DNA of 41,327 nt from Desulfovibrionaceae bacterium (lineage in GTDB: Bacteria; Desulfobacterota; Desulfovibrionia; Desulfovibrionales; Desulfovibrionaceae): the NCBI GenBank assembly GCA_009773665.1, contig WSYE01000038.1, forward strand, positions 1 through 41,327. The letters run 5' to 3'. Of this stretch, positions 33,470 through 41,327 are shown one piece after another. Position numbers and translations under genes: made by a program. The notes beneath the pieces are model-generated. The model saw only the letters and a list, made by a program, of their open reading frames with translations. It was not told the DNA's origin and made no database searches. Every line of letters begins with the position of its first letter. Position 1 is the stretch's first letter.

Positions 33470-33939
33470 CAGGCGAAGTCCCGGCTGTCCAGCATGATAG
33501 TCACAGGACCGGCATTCACCAGTCCCACGGCCATGTCCGCGCCGAACACGCCGCGCGAGACGCGCCCCTGCGGGAGCAGCGCCTCCACGTCGTCGTAGAG
33601 CCTTTCGAACAGGGCCTGCGCCACCGCAGGCGGCGCGGCAGAAGAAAACGACGGGCGAAGGCCCTTGCGGCAGTCGGCGTACAGCGTGAACTGGGAGACG
33701 AGCAGCACACTGCCCCCGGCGTCCAGGAGGCTCACATTCATCTTGCCCGCCTCGTCGGGAAAAACCCGCAGTTTGACCAGTTTTTCGAGCATGGCCCGCC
33801 ACCAGGGCGCAGCCGGAGAGTCCGGGCCGTCATCTGGCCCAAATCCGGCCAGCACCAGAAACCCCGGCCCCACAGCGGCCACACGCTCCCCGGCCACGTC
33901 CACGTGCGCCTGGGACACGCGCTGGAGAAGAAGCCTCAC
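33469..33939 (-). CDS. dtd: D-aminoacyl-tRNA deacylase
   Basis: 156 aa from GTG 33939. It removes D-amino acids (and glycine from tRNA-Ala) from mischarged tRNAs. Key blocks are SQFTLYADCRKGLRPSF (active-site SQFTL) and GLVNAGPVTIML near the C-terminus (NxGPVT; usual NSGPVT). Length and order are typical. It overlaps the end of queD by a few bases (GTGA) and its stop overlaps the switch-protein start, so all are translationally linked. Confidence 0.95.
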   Translation of the reverse strand: MRLLLQRVSQAHVDVAGERVAAVGPGFLVLAGFGPDDGPDSPAAPWWRAMLEKLVKLRVFPDEAGKMNVSLLDAGGSVLLVSQFTLYADCRKGLRPSFSSAAPPAVAQALFERLYDDVEALLPQGRVSRGVFGADMAVGLVNAGPVTIMLDSRDFA

Positions 33940-34358
33940 AAGACCTCGGAATACGTCGCCTTGCTGGTGGACTTCTCGTAGACGCTCACCTCGTACACCG
34001 TGGCGGGCAACCCGGCCATCAGCCGCCCCAGCTCCCAGTAGATGAACCGGGCCAGGTTTTCGGCGGTGGGGTTGCGGCGCTGGAAATAGGGGACGTTATT
34101 TAAGTGGGTGTGGTCCAGCTTGTCGGTGATGGCCTTGAGGTGGCTCTTGAGATCCTTGAAATCCATGAGCATTTCCGTGTCCTGGGTCAGGCGTTCGCCT
34201 TCGAACACGGCTTCCACCACGAAGTTGTGCCCGTGCAGGGCCTCGCACGGCCCGTCGTAGTTGCGCAGGCAGTGGGAGGAGGAGAACTCGTCCGTGATGG
34301 TCAGCTTGAAAACGCCTCGGCGCAGGGGTTTGCGCTCGGGTGCAGGTATTGTCGTCAT
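33936..34358 (-). CDS. queD: 6-carboxytetrahydropterin synthase QueD / PTPS-family protein
   Basis: 140 aa. Converts dihydroneopterin triphosphate towards 6-carboxytetrahydropterin in queuosine (preQ0) synthesis. Zinc His ligands are in FSSSHCL and LHGHNF; the catalytic Cys is in the GPCEALHGH region; PTAENLARFIYWEL and the VSVYEKSTSKATY Glu segment complete the family pattern. The residue set fits QueD or a closely related PTPS; substrate cannot be fixed from sequence. It starts 17 bp after dnaE. Confidence 0.88.
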   Translation of the reverse strand: MTTIPAPERKPLRRGVFKLTITDEFSSSHCLRNYDGPCEALHGHNFVVEAVFEGERLTQDTEMLMDFKDLKSHLKAITDKLDHTHLNNVPYFQRRNPTAENLARFIYWELGRLMAGLPATVYEVSVYEKSTSKATYSEVL

Positions 34359-34375
34359 AATCGTATAATCCTTGT

Positions 34376-37300
34376 TTAAACCGTGGCCTTTCCGGCGTTG
34401 GCCAGACAGTCATCCACCGCCTGCCAGAACTGCGGGCACGGCCCCACGCAAAGCTCTTCGGAGAGCGAGGTCAGGCATTCCAGGTCGTCGTAGACCAGAC
34501 GCAGCCTGACCTTGGCCGAACCTGGGTACTTATGAAAGATTTCCTTGAGTCCCGCAAGGGTGGTGCAGGTGTTGGCCTCCACGCGCACCTCCACGGGCTC
34601 GTCCCCGGCGGCCACGGCCTCGCCCAGGGGCCTGGCGGACTGTACCATGAGCTTCAGCTTCACGGGATGGTCGCCCGCCTCCTCCATCTCCTTGCCGATC
34701 TTGGCTGTCAGCAGCAGGGGCTGGTCGCCTTCGAGCAGCTCGCGGCACTTGGCGAAGGCTTCGGGGAAGAAGATGGCCTCGCCGTCGCCCGCGATGTCCT
34801 CCAGGCCGCAGAAGGCCATGCGGTCGCCCTTCTTGGTGATGTGCTCTTTCTTGGTGGTGATGATGGCGGCCACCTTCACCTCGCAGTCGGGCGCGTAGCC
34901 CTTGCATTCGGACAGGGTCTTGATGCCCATGCGGCGCATGTCGCGGATAAAGGACTTCAGCGGATGGCTGGTCAGATAGAAGCCGAGGGCCTCTTTTTCG
35001 CGGGCCATCAGCTCCTGGTGCTCCCATTCGGGCACCGAGGCTTCTTCGCAGCTCATGCCAAGGCCGGGGGTCTTGTTCTTGGGGACAGGAGCCAGGGCCA
35101 TGAGCGACAACTGGCCGGAGTTTCGCTCCTCGGCGCGTTTCTGTCCCTGGGACACGGCCCGGTCAAGCCCGGCCAGCAAGGCGGCGCGCGGTGCGCCGAA
35201 AGAGTCCATGGCCCCGGCCTTGATGAGGAACTCCAGCACCCGCTTGGTCACCTTGCGCAGGTTCACCCGCGAGGTGAGGTCCACCAGGCTCAGGTAGGGG
35301 CCGTCCTCCCCGCGTTCGCGCACGATCTCGTTTATGGCCTCGCCGCCCACGTTCTTGATGCCCGCCAGCCCGTAGATGATCTGGGCGTCCTTCACGCTGA
35401 AGTGGCGCATGGACAGGTTCACGTCCGGGGGAAGCACCTCGATGCCCCGGTCCGAGCTGTCGGAGATGTATTTCAGGACCTTGTCCTGGTTTTCGATGTC
35501 GGACGTTATGAGCGCCGCCATGAAGGCCACCGGGAAGTGGGTCTTCAGAAAGGCCGTATGATAGGAGATGAGGGCGTAGGCCGCCGAGTGGGACTTGTTG
35601 AAGCCGTACTCGGCGAACTTTTCCATCAAGTCGAAGATTTCGTTGGCCTGGTCGGCGGGGATGTTCTTCTTGCCGGTGCCTTCCAGGAAGCGCTTGCGCT
35701 GGGTGGCCATCTCCTCGGCGTTTTTCTTACCCATGGCCCGGCGCAGCAGGTCGCCCTCGCCAAGCGAATAGCCCGAGAGCACCTGGGCGATCTGCATGAC
35801 CTGTTCCTGGTACACGATGACGCCATACGTCGGCTTGAGCACCGGCTCCAGGTCCGGGTGGGGGTATTTGACCTCCACCAGCCCGTGTTTGCGGTCGATG
35901 AACTCCTGCACCATGCCCGAGCCCAGCGGGCCGGGGCGGTACAGGGCCAGCATGGCGATGATGTCCTCGAAGCAGTTGGGTTTGAGCTGCCGCAGGTACT
36001 TGCGCATGCCGTCGGATTCCACCTGGAAGATGCCGTCGGTGTCGCCCTTGGAGAAGAGCTCGTAGGTGTCCTTGTCGGTCAGGGGCAGGTTGTCGAGATC
36101 AGGCGGCTCGTGGCCCATCTCCCGGATGATGTCCAGGGCGTCCTGGATCACGGTCATGGTTTTAAGGCCCAGGAAGTCGAACTTGATGAGGCCGATCTTC
36201 TCCACCCGCTTCATGTCCCACTGGGTGACTATTTCCTGGTTCTTGCCCTGGTAGAGCGGCACGTACTCGGTCATGGGCTTGTCGGAGATGACCACACCCG
36301 CCGCGTGGGTGGAGGCGTGGCGCGACAGGCCTTCGAGCCTGCGCGACACGTCGATCAGCCGCCCGATCTTGGCGTCCTGGGCGGCCAGCACGGAGAGCTC
36401 CGGCTCCTTGTCCAGGGCCTTGTCGATGGTCATCTTCAGGTCTTCTGGGATGAGCTTGGCGATGCGGTCGGTCTCGGGGAAGGTCATGCCCAGGGCGCGG
36501 CCAACGTCTCGCACCACGGCCTTGGCCTTCATGGTACCGAAGGTGGTGATCTGGGCCACGGAGTCGCGCCCGTAGCGCTCGGACACGTAGCGGATGACTT
36601 CAGTGCGGCGGCGCTCGCAGAAGTCCACGTCGATATCAGGCATGGAGATGCGTTCGATGTTCAGGAAGCGCTCGAACAGCAGGTCGTAGGGCAGCGGGTC
36701 CAGGTTGGTGATGCGAAGCGCGAAGGCCACCAGCGAACCGGCGGCCGAGCCGCGCCCCGGCCCCACGGGGATGCCCTGGCGCTTGGCCCAGTTGATGAAA
36801 TCCTGGACGATGAGGAAATACCCGGGGAATCCCATGGTCTTGATGACGCCCAGCTCATATTCCAGGCGGTCCCAGTATTTCTTTTCCTCTTCCGGAGTTT
36901 TCAGCCCCAGCCTGGTCAGGCGGTCAGTAAGTCCCTGGCGGGCCATGTCCGCCATCTCGTCGTCCAGTGACTTGCCTTCCGCCACCTCGTAGACCGGAAA
37001 GTGATAGGTTTTGAGGTCCAGCTCCAGGTTGATACGGCTGGCGATCTCGCAGGTGTTGGAGAGCGCCTGGGGCACGTGGGCGAAGGCGGCGGCCATCTCC
37101 TCGGGCGATTTGTAGTAGAGTTCCTGGGTGGTGAAGCGCATGCGCTTCTCGTCGTCCACCTTGGCCTGGGTCTGGATGCACAAGAGCACATCGTGGGCGC
37201 TGGCGTCGTCGGCGTTCAGATAGTGGCAGTCGTTGGTGGCCACCAGGGGCAGCTTCATCTCGTCGGCCAGCTCGATCACCAGCTCGTTCAGGCGGGCCTG

Positions 37301-37846
37301 CTCGGGCAGGTCGTTGGCCTGGAGCTCCATGTACAGGCGGTCGGGGAACAGGGTCATGTATTGGCGGGCCATGTCGCGGGCCGCGCCCATGCCCTCGTTC
37401 AGCAGCACCTGGTGGATCTCGCCCTTCAGGCAGGCGGACAGGGCGATGATGCCCTCGCCGTGGGCGGCCAGGAGTTCCTTGTCCACGCGCGGCTTGTAGT
37501 GGAAGCCGCTCAGGTAGGATTCGGAGGAGAGCTTCAGCAGGTTTCTAAAGCCCACGATGTCCTGAGCCAGCAGTACCAGATGGTAGCCCGCGTCGCGCAC
37601 GGAGCGGGCGTTCTTGTCCTTGCGGCTGCCCTTGGCCACATAGACCTCGCAGCCGACAATGGGCTTGATGCCCGCCTTCTTGCAGTATTCGTAGAAGACC
37701 AGCGCCCCGTGCATGTTGCCGTGGTCGGTGATGGCAGCCGCCGGGCAGCCGAACTCACCGGCGCGCTTAATCAGGTCGCCAATGCGGATGGCCCCGTCCA
37801 GCAGGGAGTATTCGGTGTGGCAATGCAGATGAACGAAATCAGACAT
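34376..37846 (-). CDS. dnaE: DNA polymerase III alpha subunit
   Basis: 1156 aa, the replicative polymerase catalytic subunit. The order is a PHP domain (about 1-275, VHLHCHTEYSLLDGAIR, ITDHGNMHGA, and an apparently intact metal-site pattern), the family C polymerase palm with MPDIDVDFCERRR (catalytic Asp pair), the fingers, a tandem helix-hairpin-helix region and an OB-fold (about 990-1070). It is the DnaE1 type in size. It heads the 15-kb minus-strand run and has an AT-rich upstream region from 37847. The SD is weak (only GTGTTTAAAGA precedes the ATG). Confidence 0.97.
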   Translation of the reverse strand: MSDFVHLHCHTEYSLLDGAIRIGDLIKRAGEFGCPAAAITDHGNMHGALVFYEYCKKAGIKPIVGCEVYVAKGSRKDKNARSVRDAGYHLVLLAQDIVGFRNLLKLSSESYLSGFHYKPRVDKELLAAHGEGIIALSACLKGEIHQVLLNEGMGAARDMARQYMTLFPDRLYMELQANDLPEQARLNELVIELADEMKLPLVATNDCHYLNADDASAHDVLLCIQTQAKVDDEKRMRFTTQELYYKSPEEMAAAFAHVPQALSNTCEIASRINLELDLKTYHFPVYEVAEGKSLDDEMADMARQGLTDRLTRLGLKTPEEEKKYWDRLEYELGVIKTMGFPGYFLIVQDFINWAKRQGIPVGPGRGSAAGSLVAFALRITNLDPLPYDLLFERFLNIERISMPDIDVDFCERRRTEVIRYVSERYGRDSVAQITTFGTMKAKAVVRDVGRALGMTFPETDRIAKLIPEDLKMTIDKALDKEPELSVLAAQDAKIGRLIDVSRRLEGLSRHASTHAAGVVISDKPMTEYVPLYQGKNQEIVTQWDMKRVEKIGLIKFDFLGLKTMTVIQDALDIIREMGHEPPDLDNLPLTDKDTYELFSKGDTDGIFQVESDGMRKYLRQLKPNCFEDIIAMLALYRPGPLGSGMVQEFIDRKHGLVEVKYPHPDLEPVLKPTYGVIVYQEQVMQIAQVLSGYSLGEGDLLRRAMGKKNAEEMATQRKRFLEGTGKKNIPADQANEIFDLMEKFAEYGFNKSHSAAYALISYHTAFLKTHFPVAFMAALITSDIENQDKVLKYISDSSDRGIEVLPPDVNLSMRHFSVKDAQIIYGLAGIKNVGGEAINEIVRERGEDGPYLSLVDLTSRVNLRKVTKRVLEFLIKAGAMDSFGAPRAALLAGLDRAVSQGQKRAEERNSGQLSLMALAPVPKNKTPGLGMSCEEASVPEWEHQELMAREKEALGFYLTSHPLKSFIRDMRRMGIKTLSECKGYAPDCEVKVAAIITTKKEHITKKGDRMAFCGLEDIAGDGEAIFFPEAFAKCRELLEGDQPLLLTAKIGKEMEEAGDHPVKLKLMVQSARPLGEAVAAGDEPVEVRVEANTCTTLAGLKEIFHKYPGSAKVRLRLVYDDLECLTSLSEELCVGPCPQFWQAVDDCLANAGKATV

Positions 37847-38096
37847 TCTTTAAACACCTGTAATTATTATCTTTGACGAACAAGGCCTTCGCCTGGAACG
37901 TGTACATCCTCTAGCGCCATTTCAACTGAAAGCCAATCACCAAGCGTGGCAGGCATATTCTGCCGAGCAACGGATAGCTCGTGTCCCGCTGCAAATTGGG
38001 GGAAACCCTACCTTACCTTTGGCGCAATCAGCTATATATAGAAGAGACCAAATGCGCATGCGCACAGTCGAATTGTTTTGCACGCGGAGACGGAAT

Positions 38097-38429
38097 ATGA
38101 CTGCAAAAATGATTATTCAAGCGGTGAATTCGGATACTTACCGACTCCAATTCACCACGCACGACGGGGATTGCATTCTCGAATGCGAACCGAGAAAAAG
38201 CAAAAGCAAGGCAATTGAAGACGCCGAGACACTCCGGCGCGGCGTTATGGAAGACGGTCGCTACGCTGTACAGCGCAATAACCAGGGACACTTTGCGTTC
38301 AATTTCCTTGGAGAGTCCGGTGAACCCATCGGGGTGAGCGCACTCTTCCCCACGCCCGAAGGGCTGGGAAAGGCCATCGCCGTGCTGAAGCAGCTGGCCC
38401 CCGTGGCCGTGCTGGTGGACAACACCTGA
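38097..38429 (+). CDS. Small protein, possible YegP/DUF1508-like
   Basis: 110 aa from ATG 38097 (GGAG about 8 nt upstream); an in-frame start at 38019 would add a basic segment. Two similar halves, each with a G-x-I/P-I/L-G/E pattern plus charged helix (FTTHDGDCILECEPRKSKSKAIEDAETLRRG and FNFLGESGEPIGVSALFPTPEGLGKAIAVLKQL), resemble the duplicated YegP/DUF1508 motif. No signal peptide. Divergent from dnaE, convergent with tssA. Function unknown; the family name is a tentative match. Confidence 0.6.
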   Translation: MTAKMIIQAVNSDTYRLQFTTHDGDCILECEPRKSKSKAIEDAETLRRGVMEDGRYAVQRNNQGHFAFNFLGESGEPIGVSALFPTPEGLGKAIAVLKQLAPVAVLVDNT

Positions 38430-38554
38430 TGTAAGCCCCTGCTGCCGACGCCTTCCCCGCCCGGACTCACGTGATTTGGTCACTTCGCGCCTGAAGCACC
38501 CGCACGCCGCTCAACCAGATTCTCAGCATACGCGCCGACCGCCCGGCTGCGGCC

Positions 38555-40129
38555 CTACCCGCTCACCCGCATGGCCGCCGCAGGGTTTATGCGCGCAATG
38601 CGCGACAGCACCTGATGCAGTTGGGCCTTGCCCTCCTCGCTTCCGTCAACCGAGAGCACATCGTAAGCGGCCAATAGCCCGCGAAGGGCCGTGTCCGGCT
38701 CCCACAGTTCCAGTTTGTACTGCCCCACCAGATCGAGAAGCTCCTCAATGTTCGGCCCGGCCAGATCCGCCCTGCCAGATTGCGACAGCATCCCGGCCAT
38801 GGCGATCAGCCCGTCAAAACGCTCCCGCCCGGAGCGCGACTGGCGAAGCGCCTCCTGCAAGCGGGTCACGGCCTCCATGAACTTCTTCTGGGCGGACAGG
38901 GCCTGGGCCTCTTCCAGGGCCTTGGCCAGCGGCGAATCAGACGGCCCCGCGTCCACGGACTGACCGGACCCCAGAGCGATGGATTTCAGCCACGTTTTTG
39001 TCTCCGCGTCCGCAAAGGGCGTGCCGTCCGAGAAGCTCATCTTGTCGATGCCCTTCAGCCGCGACACATACAGCGCGGTCTGGGCTTTCAGCGCCTCCAG
39101 GGCGGGCGCGCCCTTGGCCCCCAGCGAGTCCAGAGCCTGGGCCGACAGGCGCGAAAGGTCCAGCCAGAAAAGATAGACCGGCACCTGCGATTCGGCCCGG
39201 CGCGCGGCCTCCTCGAACTGGCGGCCCGACACCAGCTGGGCGATGGACGACTTGATGTTCTCGTCCGGGGCGGGGATCATGGTCTGGCCGTTGTCCGCCG
39301 GGGGCGGGCCGTCCACCTTGAGCCAGGCTCCCAGGCGGTTCAGCGTGTAGGCGCGCGGATCGCCGCAGTCGGCTGCCAGCAGCAGCGCCGCCGTGCCGGT
39401 CATCTGACTCAGGCAGGCGTCCAGACTTACTGCCGGATCGGTCGACACCGGGCCGGATGGCGGCGCGGCAGGACGAGGCGGGGCGCTTGCCGAAGTCCCT
39501 GACGCCCCTGCCGTTGGCGTCTGAGCCTGGGGTTGCCCGTCGCCTGCGGGCGCTGGCTCCGGTTCCGGCTGGGCCTCCTGCGGGGGCGCTTCCACCGGAA
39601 ACCGCTTGGCGAACTCGGCCAGAGAGCGCATGCCCGGCCCGTCCGGGACGTTCTGGGCTATGAACTCGTCCAGGGAGCTGAAACCGCCCACCAGCCGGTC
39701 CACCACGTCCTTGGGGAAGGTGGCGTCGGTACTGTAGGAGTCGAAATAGGCCTGCACCTGATCGCGGTACCAGACCAGCGCGTTCACGCGGCCCCGCATG
39801 CGCTTTTTCGGCGGGGACAGGTCCTCCCAAAAAGTGGTGGTCATGTCGGAGAGGAGCGTCACCCCGTCGGCCATGCCGGGGATGGCGTTCATCTTGAAAA
39901 GCGCCACGGCCATGTAGGCCGCAGTGGGCAGGTGCTTGCCCTTGGTGGTCAGGATGGTGGTGGCCAGCTTGGCGACGTTTTCCCAGTCGATGCCCTGGCC
40001 GCCAATGGTGGGCATGGAGAGCTTGTCGATTTCGGCCTGGAGCTTCTCGAACTCAGGCTCGTATGACGGGTCAACTCCGGCGGGCTGCGCTGCGGAGATG
40101 GGGGCTTTGCCGATTTCTGCTACGTCCAT
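38555..40129 (-). CDS. tssA: Type VI secretion system protein TssA (ImpA-like)
   Basis: 524 aa. The N-terminal ImpA_N domain (about 12-140) includes GIDWENVAKLATTILTTKGKHL and a pattern of paired helices; a Pro/Ala-rich linker (about 180-245) follows; then a C-terminal VasJ-type helical domain (about 255-515). TssA helps assemble the T6SS baseplate and sheath. No other tss gene is in the window: the 3' side is convergent with the YegP-like gene and the 5' side has a small peptide gene and a hydrolase. So it is an orphan or distant from its cluster. A clear ribosome-binding site is missing. Confidence 0.85.
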   Translation of the reverse strand: MDVAEIGKAPISAAQPAGVDPSYEPEFEKLQAEIDKLSMPTIGGQGIDWENVAKLATTILTTKGKHLPTAAYMAVALFKMNAIPGMADGVTLLSDMTTTFWEDLSPPKKRMRGRVNALVWYRDQVQAYFDSYSTDATFPKDVVDRLVGGFSSLDEFIAQNVPDGPGMRSLAEFAKRFPVEAPPQEAQPEPEPAPAGDGQPQAQTPTAGASGTSASAPPRPAAPPSGPVSTDPAVSLDACLSQMTGTAALLLAADCGDPRAYTLNRLGAWLKVDGPPPADNGQTMIPAPDENIKSSIAQLVSGRQFEEAARRAESQVPVYLFWLDLSRLSAQALDSLGAKGAPALEALKAQTALYVSRLKGIDKMSFSDGTPFADAETKTWLKSIALGSGQSVDAGPSDSPLAKALEEAQALSAQKKFMEAVTRLQEALRQSRSGRERFDGLIAMAGMLSQSGRADLAGPNIEELLDLVGQYKLELWEPDTALRGLLAAYDVLSVDGSEEGKAQLHQVLSRIARINPAAAMRVSG

Positions 40130-40225
40130 GGCGGGTATGGCCTTGCGTTGGGGTTTGGCTGGGCGCGGCCTTGCGCCTTGCCCTTCCCCGCAATCTAACC
40201 AGAATACCCCGCACTGAACAACTCT

Positions 40226-40360
40226 TTAGGGCTTTTGGACCTCGTATTTCTGCGCCTCTCCCTGAGCCGAATTCTTAGCAGTCGCCTCTGAACGGGTCGC
40301 CGTACCGAAAGCCAGACCCACCGCCGCCAGCACGAACAGAATAATGACCAAGCGTTTCAT
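40226..40360 (-). CDS. 44-aa peptide with N-terminal hydrophobic segment
   Basis: ATG 40360 to TAA 40226-40228, encoding 44 residues that begin MKRLVIILFVLAAVGLAF. The start has AGGAGGAC 6 nt upstream, a strong ribosome-binding site, which supports translation. The N-terminus is a signal peptide or membrane helix; the rest (TRSEATAKNSAQGEAQK...) is polar, with no Cys. Unlike anything I recognise. It precedes tssA by about 97 bp on the same strand. Confidence 0.65.
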   Translation of the reverse strand: MKRLVIILFVLAAVGLAFGTATRSEATAKNSAQGEAQKYEVQKP

Positions 40361-40380
40361 GTGGGTCCTCCTGAGTGTGG

Positions 40381-41175
40381 TTACGCGTCGCTCTGCTGCC
40401 GCGCGCAGCTGCGACCCTTCTTTCCCGGCGTCGCGCCCGTACCGCCACCGTCCGAGCCAAGGCCCATCTCCATCTCCGCCGCCTGGAGCACCTTGGCCAT
40501 GCGGCCAGGGTTACTGACCATGGGCAGCGGCCCGGTCTGCAACTCGGCCACCCGCATTTTCATGAGCGACGCCTTGGCGGCTTGGGCCTTCAGCGCCGAT
40601 TCCTCCGCGTTGGAAACAGCACCCACCGTGCGCAGGTAAACGCCGGGCAGCTGTCTGTCACGTCTGCCATACGGATACGGCGCGCTCAGGCAGCTCCGGG
40701 GAAACGGCTGGAGCCGCACCGACAGCCAGCGCGCCAGCTCCCGGCAGGTGAGCCCGAAGCTCTCGGCGGGCGGCGGGGCCACCAGCCAATCCGAACCGCC
40801 CTGCCTGGACCCGCGCATGCCGGCCCGCCCGGCCACGTCCAGATACGACGCGCCGCGCTCCGGCAGTACGCCGTCCAGGTGCACCACGCCGCCGACCTTG
40901 CCGCCGTGCCGGTGCGCCACAGCAGAGGCGATCATGGAGCCGTACCCGTGCCCCACAAGGATGGCCCGCTCCAGGTCCTCGTGGAAGAGGAGCTGCGCCA
41001 CGTCCTCCACGTGCCATGAGAGCGATATCTCCGGACGCAAGAGGTGCGAGCGTTCGCCGCAGCCGGTCAGCGTGGGGCGGAACGCCTCGTGGCCGAGCTT
41101 TGTCAGCGCCCGGGCCGTGCGCCGCCAGATCCAGCCCCCCGTGAAGGCTCCGTGGATGAGTACGAATGTGGCCAT
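40381..41175 (-). CDS. Alpha/beta-hydrolase-fold protein without nucleophile (pseudo-hydrolase)
   Basis: 264 aa from ATG 41175 (MATFVLIHGAF). Upstream in-frame starts at 41181 and 41208 are possible; none has a good ribosome-binding site. It aligns by eye with MES/EstC-type esterases: LIHGAFTGGWIWRRT, PTLTGCGERSH, SLSWHVEDVAQLL, VGHGYGSMIASAVA, VVHLDGVLPERG. The nucleophile elbow has Gly77 where GHSYG carries the Ser. The C-terminal block reads TGPLPMVSNPGRMAKVL, with Pro216 where the catalytic His is expected. It is therefore probably inactive as an esterase and may bind a ligand or protein. A basic, Gly-rich tail ends the protein. Confidence 0.78.
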   Translation of the reverse strand: MATFVLIHGAFTGGWIWRRTARALTKLGHEAFRPTLTGCGERSHLLRPEISLSWHVEDVAQLLFHEDLERAILVGHGYGSMIASAVAHRHGGKVGGVVHLDGVLPERGASYLDVAGRAGMRGSRQGGSDWLVAPPPAESFGLTCRELARWLSVRLQPFPRSCLSAPYPYGRRDRQLPGVYLRTVGAVSNAEESALKAQAAKASLMKMRVAELQTGPLPMVSNPGRMAKVLQAAEMEMGLGSDGGGTGATPGKKGRSCARQQSDA

Positions 41176-41327
41176 GCCCATGCACAGCAAAGAGCCTGCC
41201 ACCGACAAACAATTGCAATATCAGTGTGTTAGGATTCAAGCGGACATAAAATGCACCACAAAAATGAAAGCTACGTACAAATTCGTAGGGTTACATGGAG
41301 AGAGGCAACCAGAGGATAAGAGCCGGG
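41176..41327. other. Right-hand edge, upstream of the pseudo-hydrolase
   Basis: 152 bp of AT-rich sequence. It may hold the hydrolase promoter. A 22-codon plus-strand frame begins near 41250 without a ribosome-binding site and is not called. A short CTACG/CGTAG inverted repeat lies near 41271-41288. Nothing else stands out. Confidence 0.4.

Noticed and set aside
34532..36970. 812-codon open frame on the plus strand opposite dnaE
   Set aside because: It is a shadow of the dnaE frame in GC-rich DNA; dnaE is conserved throughout, and the antisense translation is His/Gly/Leu-rich without a domain.
41250..41318. 22-codon plus-strand frame at the right end
   Set aside because: Too short, with no ribosome-binding site.

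Overview
The window reads as a GC-rich chromosome segment of a flagellated Gram-negative bacterium, most likely a sulfate reducer of the Desulfovibrionaceae. The signs are a 482-aa outer-membrane porin of the type typical for that family, an ADP-forming acyl-CoA synthetase paired with a BioD-like/DRTGG protein, bacteriohemerythrin, sigma-54-driven flagellar genes, and frequent GTG/TTG starts. This placement is inferred from protein resemblance only. No rRNA, tRNA, CRISPR array, insertion sequence or prophage was seen.

Layout. 1-987: the end of fabZ, then a gene-free stretch with two clusters of small GC hairpins, a large nested inverted repeat and a two-way terminator. 988-6029 (minus): a five-gene cluster of MBOAT acyltransferase, two SGNH proteins, a secreted protein and a membrane TPR protein, probably acylating a cell-surface polymer. 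6288-10481: a small coiled-coil protein, a YprB-like exonuclease, tatA, tesA, an ABC ATPase, a TPM-like membrane protein and rnhA. 10757-12749: two divergent paralogous Ser-rich proteins of unknown function around an AT-rich spacer, followed by repeat-rich DNA. 13139-19198: porin, a Gdx/SugE-type SMR exporter, the DRTGG protein, the acyl-CoA synthetase and rnc.

19271-37846 is almost entirely on the minus strand. Read in the direction of transcription it holds dnaE, queD, dtd, a receiver-PP2C-kinase fusion with its STAS antagonist, a CgeB-like glycosyltransferase, bacteriohemerythrin, a GT2 glycosyltransferase, a frameshifted GT9 glycosyltransferase, fliK, flgD and flgE, then a strong terminator, a haem-binding histidine kinase, and flagellin behind a sigma-54 promoter. 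The grouping suggests that motility, surface glycosylation and a partner-switching regulator are linked. 38097-41327: a YegP-like protein, a lone tssA, a 44-aa exported or membrane peptide, and an alpha/beta-hydrolase that has lost its nucleophile and catalytic histidine.

The best candidates for something undescribed are the MSISGI paralogue pair with its AT-rich spacer and repeats, the three-domain switch protein with its STAS partner inside a flagellar and glycosylation gene run, the pseudo-hydrolase, the hemerythrin lacking one iron-ligand histidine, and the nested inverted repeat after fabZ.
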